Below are positions 15,912 to 16,102 of a stretch of DNA of 16,102 nt, one piece after another; position 1 is the stretch's first letter; the number at the start of each line of letters is the position of its first letter. Below the pieces are notes generated by a model. The model saw only the letters and a list, made by a program, of their open reading frames with translations. It was not told the DNA's origin and did not search any database. Origin of the DNA: Desulfuromonadaceae bacterium (lineage in GTDB: Bacteria > Desulfobacterota > Desulfuromonadia > Desulfuromonadales > Geopsychrobacteraceae); the NCBI GenBank assembly GCA_013138655.1, contig WTCI01000082.1:1-16102 (forward strand), read 5' to 3'. The translations under genes and the position numbers were made by a program.

Positions 15912-15988
15912 AAAGTCTCTCTGTGAAGCCCTTTCAGAAAGATTCAGAGTGATTCCAGAAGATTAAACACCAGACAATAAGGGAACAT

Positions 15989-16018
15989 TTATTAACATAT
16001 AAAAATCATCGCAGTCAA
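15989..16018 (-). promoter_or_regulatory. Candidate promoter for the GGDEF-EAL gene
   Basis: On the minus strand TTGACT (16018-16013) and TAATAA (15994-15989) are 18 bases apart, about 78 bases upstream of the start, in an AT-rich gap downstream of the terminator at 16052-16081. The -10 match is poor. Confidence 0.35.
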
Positions 16019-16051
16019 CATGCAACTATCAAAAAAAAACAGCTGTATAAT

Positions 16052-16081
16052 AAAAAAAGCTAACGAAATAAAGTCGTTAGC
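16052..16081 (-). terminator. Rho-independent terminator of a minus-strand gene beyond the right edge
   Basis: GCTAACGA (16059-16066) pairs with TCGTTAGC (16074-16081) around a 7-base loop, and on the minus strand the hairpin is followed by seven T (complement of 16052-16058). This is a textbook intrinsic terminator for a gene entering from the right, and it isolates the GGDEF-EAL gene as its own unit. Confidence 0.8.
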
Positions 16082-16102
16082 GGGCACAAAACATTAAAAC
16101 GC

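Noticed and set aside
1..16102. CRISPR array, tRNA, rRNA, transposase gene, phage genes
   Set aside because: No regularly spaced repeats, cloverleaf, rRNA segment or transposase/phage motifs were seen by eye on either strand.

Overview
The window looks like chromosome of a Gram-negative anaerobe, most likely a deltaproteobacterium such as a Desulfuromonas/Geobacter relative. That is inference. It rests on a tungsten-type aldehyde:ferredoxin oxidoreductase, a TonB-dependent outer-membrane receptor, a periplasmic binding protein with a membrane histidine kinase, and a large REC-REC-PAS-GGDEF-EAL protein. Base composition is moderate (about 50-55% GC in the host-like parts) with one clearly AT-richer stretch.

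Layout. (a) 1-2053, minus strand: an M23 murein endopeptidase-like membrane protein, then by a 4-base ATGA overlap the first 232 codons of an aldehyde:ferredoxin oxidoreductase running off the left edge. (b) 2253-4558, plus strand: a two-gene unit of a PepT-like M20 metallopeptidase and a class I/II PLP aminotransferase, 5 bases apart, ending in a strong hairpin. (c) 4559-4918: no intact gene. It holds that hairpin, the decayed 3' end of a MscS-type mechanosensitive channel gene on the minus strand, and a perfect 9-bp palindrome inside the remnant. (d) 4919-11388, plus strand: a compact run of periplasmic substrate-binding protein, CHASE8-like/HAMP histidine kinase, TonB-dependent receptor, and two tandem, mutually divergent citrate-synthase-fold proteins. 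(e) 11433-13226, minus strand: a thiamine-diphosphate enzyme of the acetolactate-synthase superfamily, convergent with the previous run. (f) 13401-15911, minus strand: a tandem-receiver cyclic-di-GMP cyclase/phosphodiesterase with its own promoter region, followed by the terminator of a further minus-strand gene beyond the right edge.

The most unusual part is (d). The two citrate-synthase-like proteins (about 271 and 277 residues, the size of short citryl-CoA-lyase-type homologues) lack most of the His/His/Asp catalytic triad. The first keeps one His. The second appears to keep none. They overlap by 11 bases, use GTG and TTG starts, and sit directly behind a TonB receptor whose upstream partners are a binding protein and a sensor kinase. 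I read the run as a candidate uptake-and-sensing system with an unassigned heteromeric acyl-CoA/citrate-type enzyme or binding module. The AT-rich composition begins inside the receptor's plug region and ends about 35 codons before the end of the second citrate-synthase-like gene, where GC-rich sequence returns. This suggests replacement of an internal segment by recombination between conserved ends.
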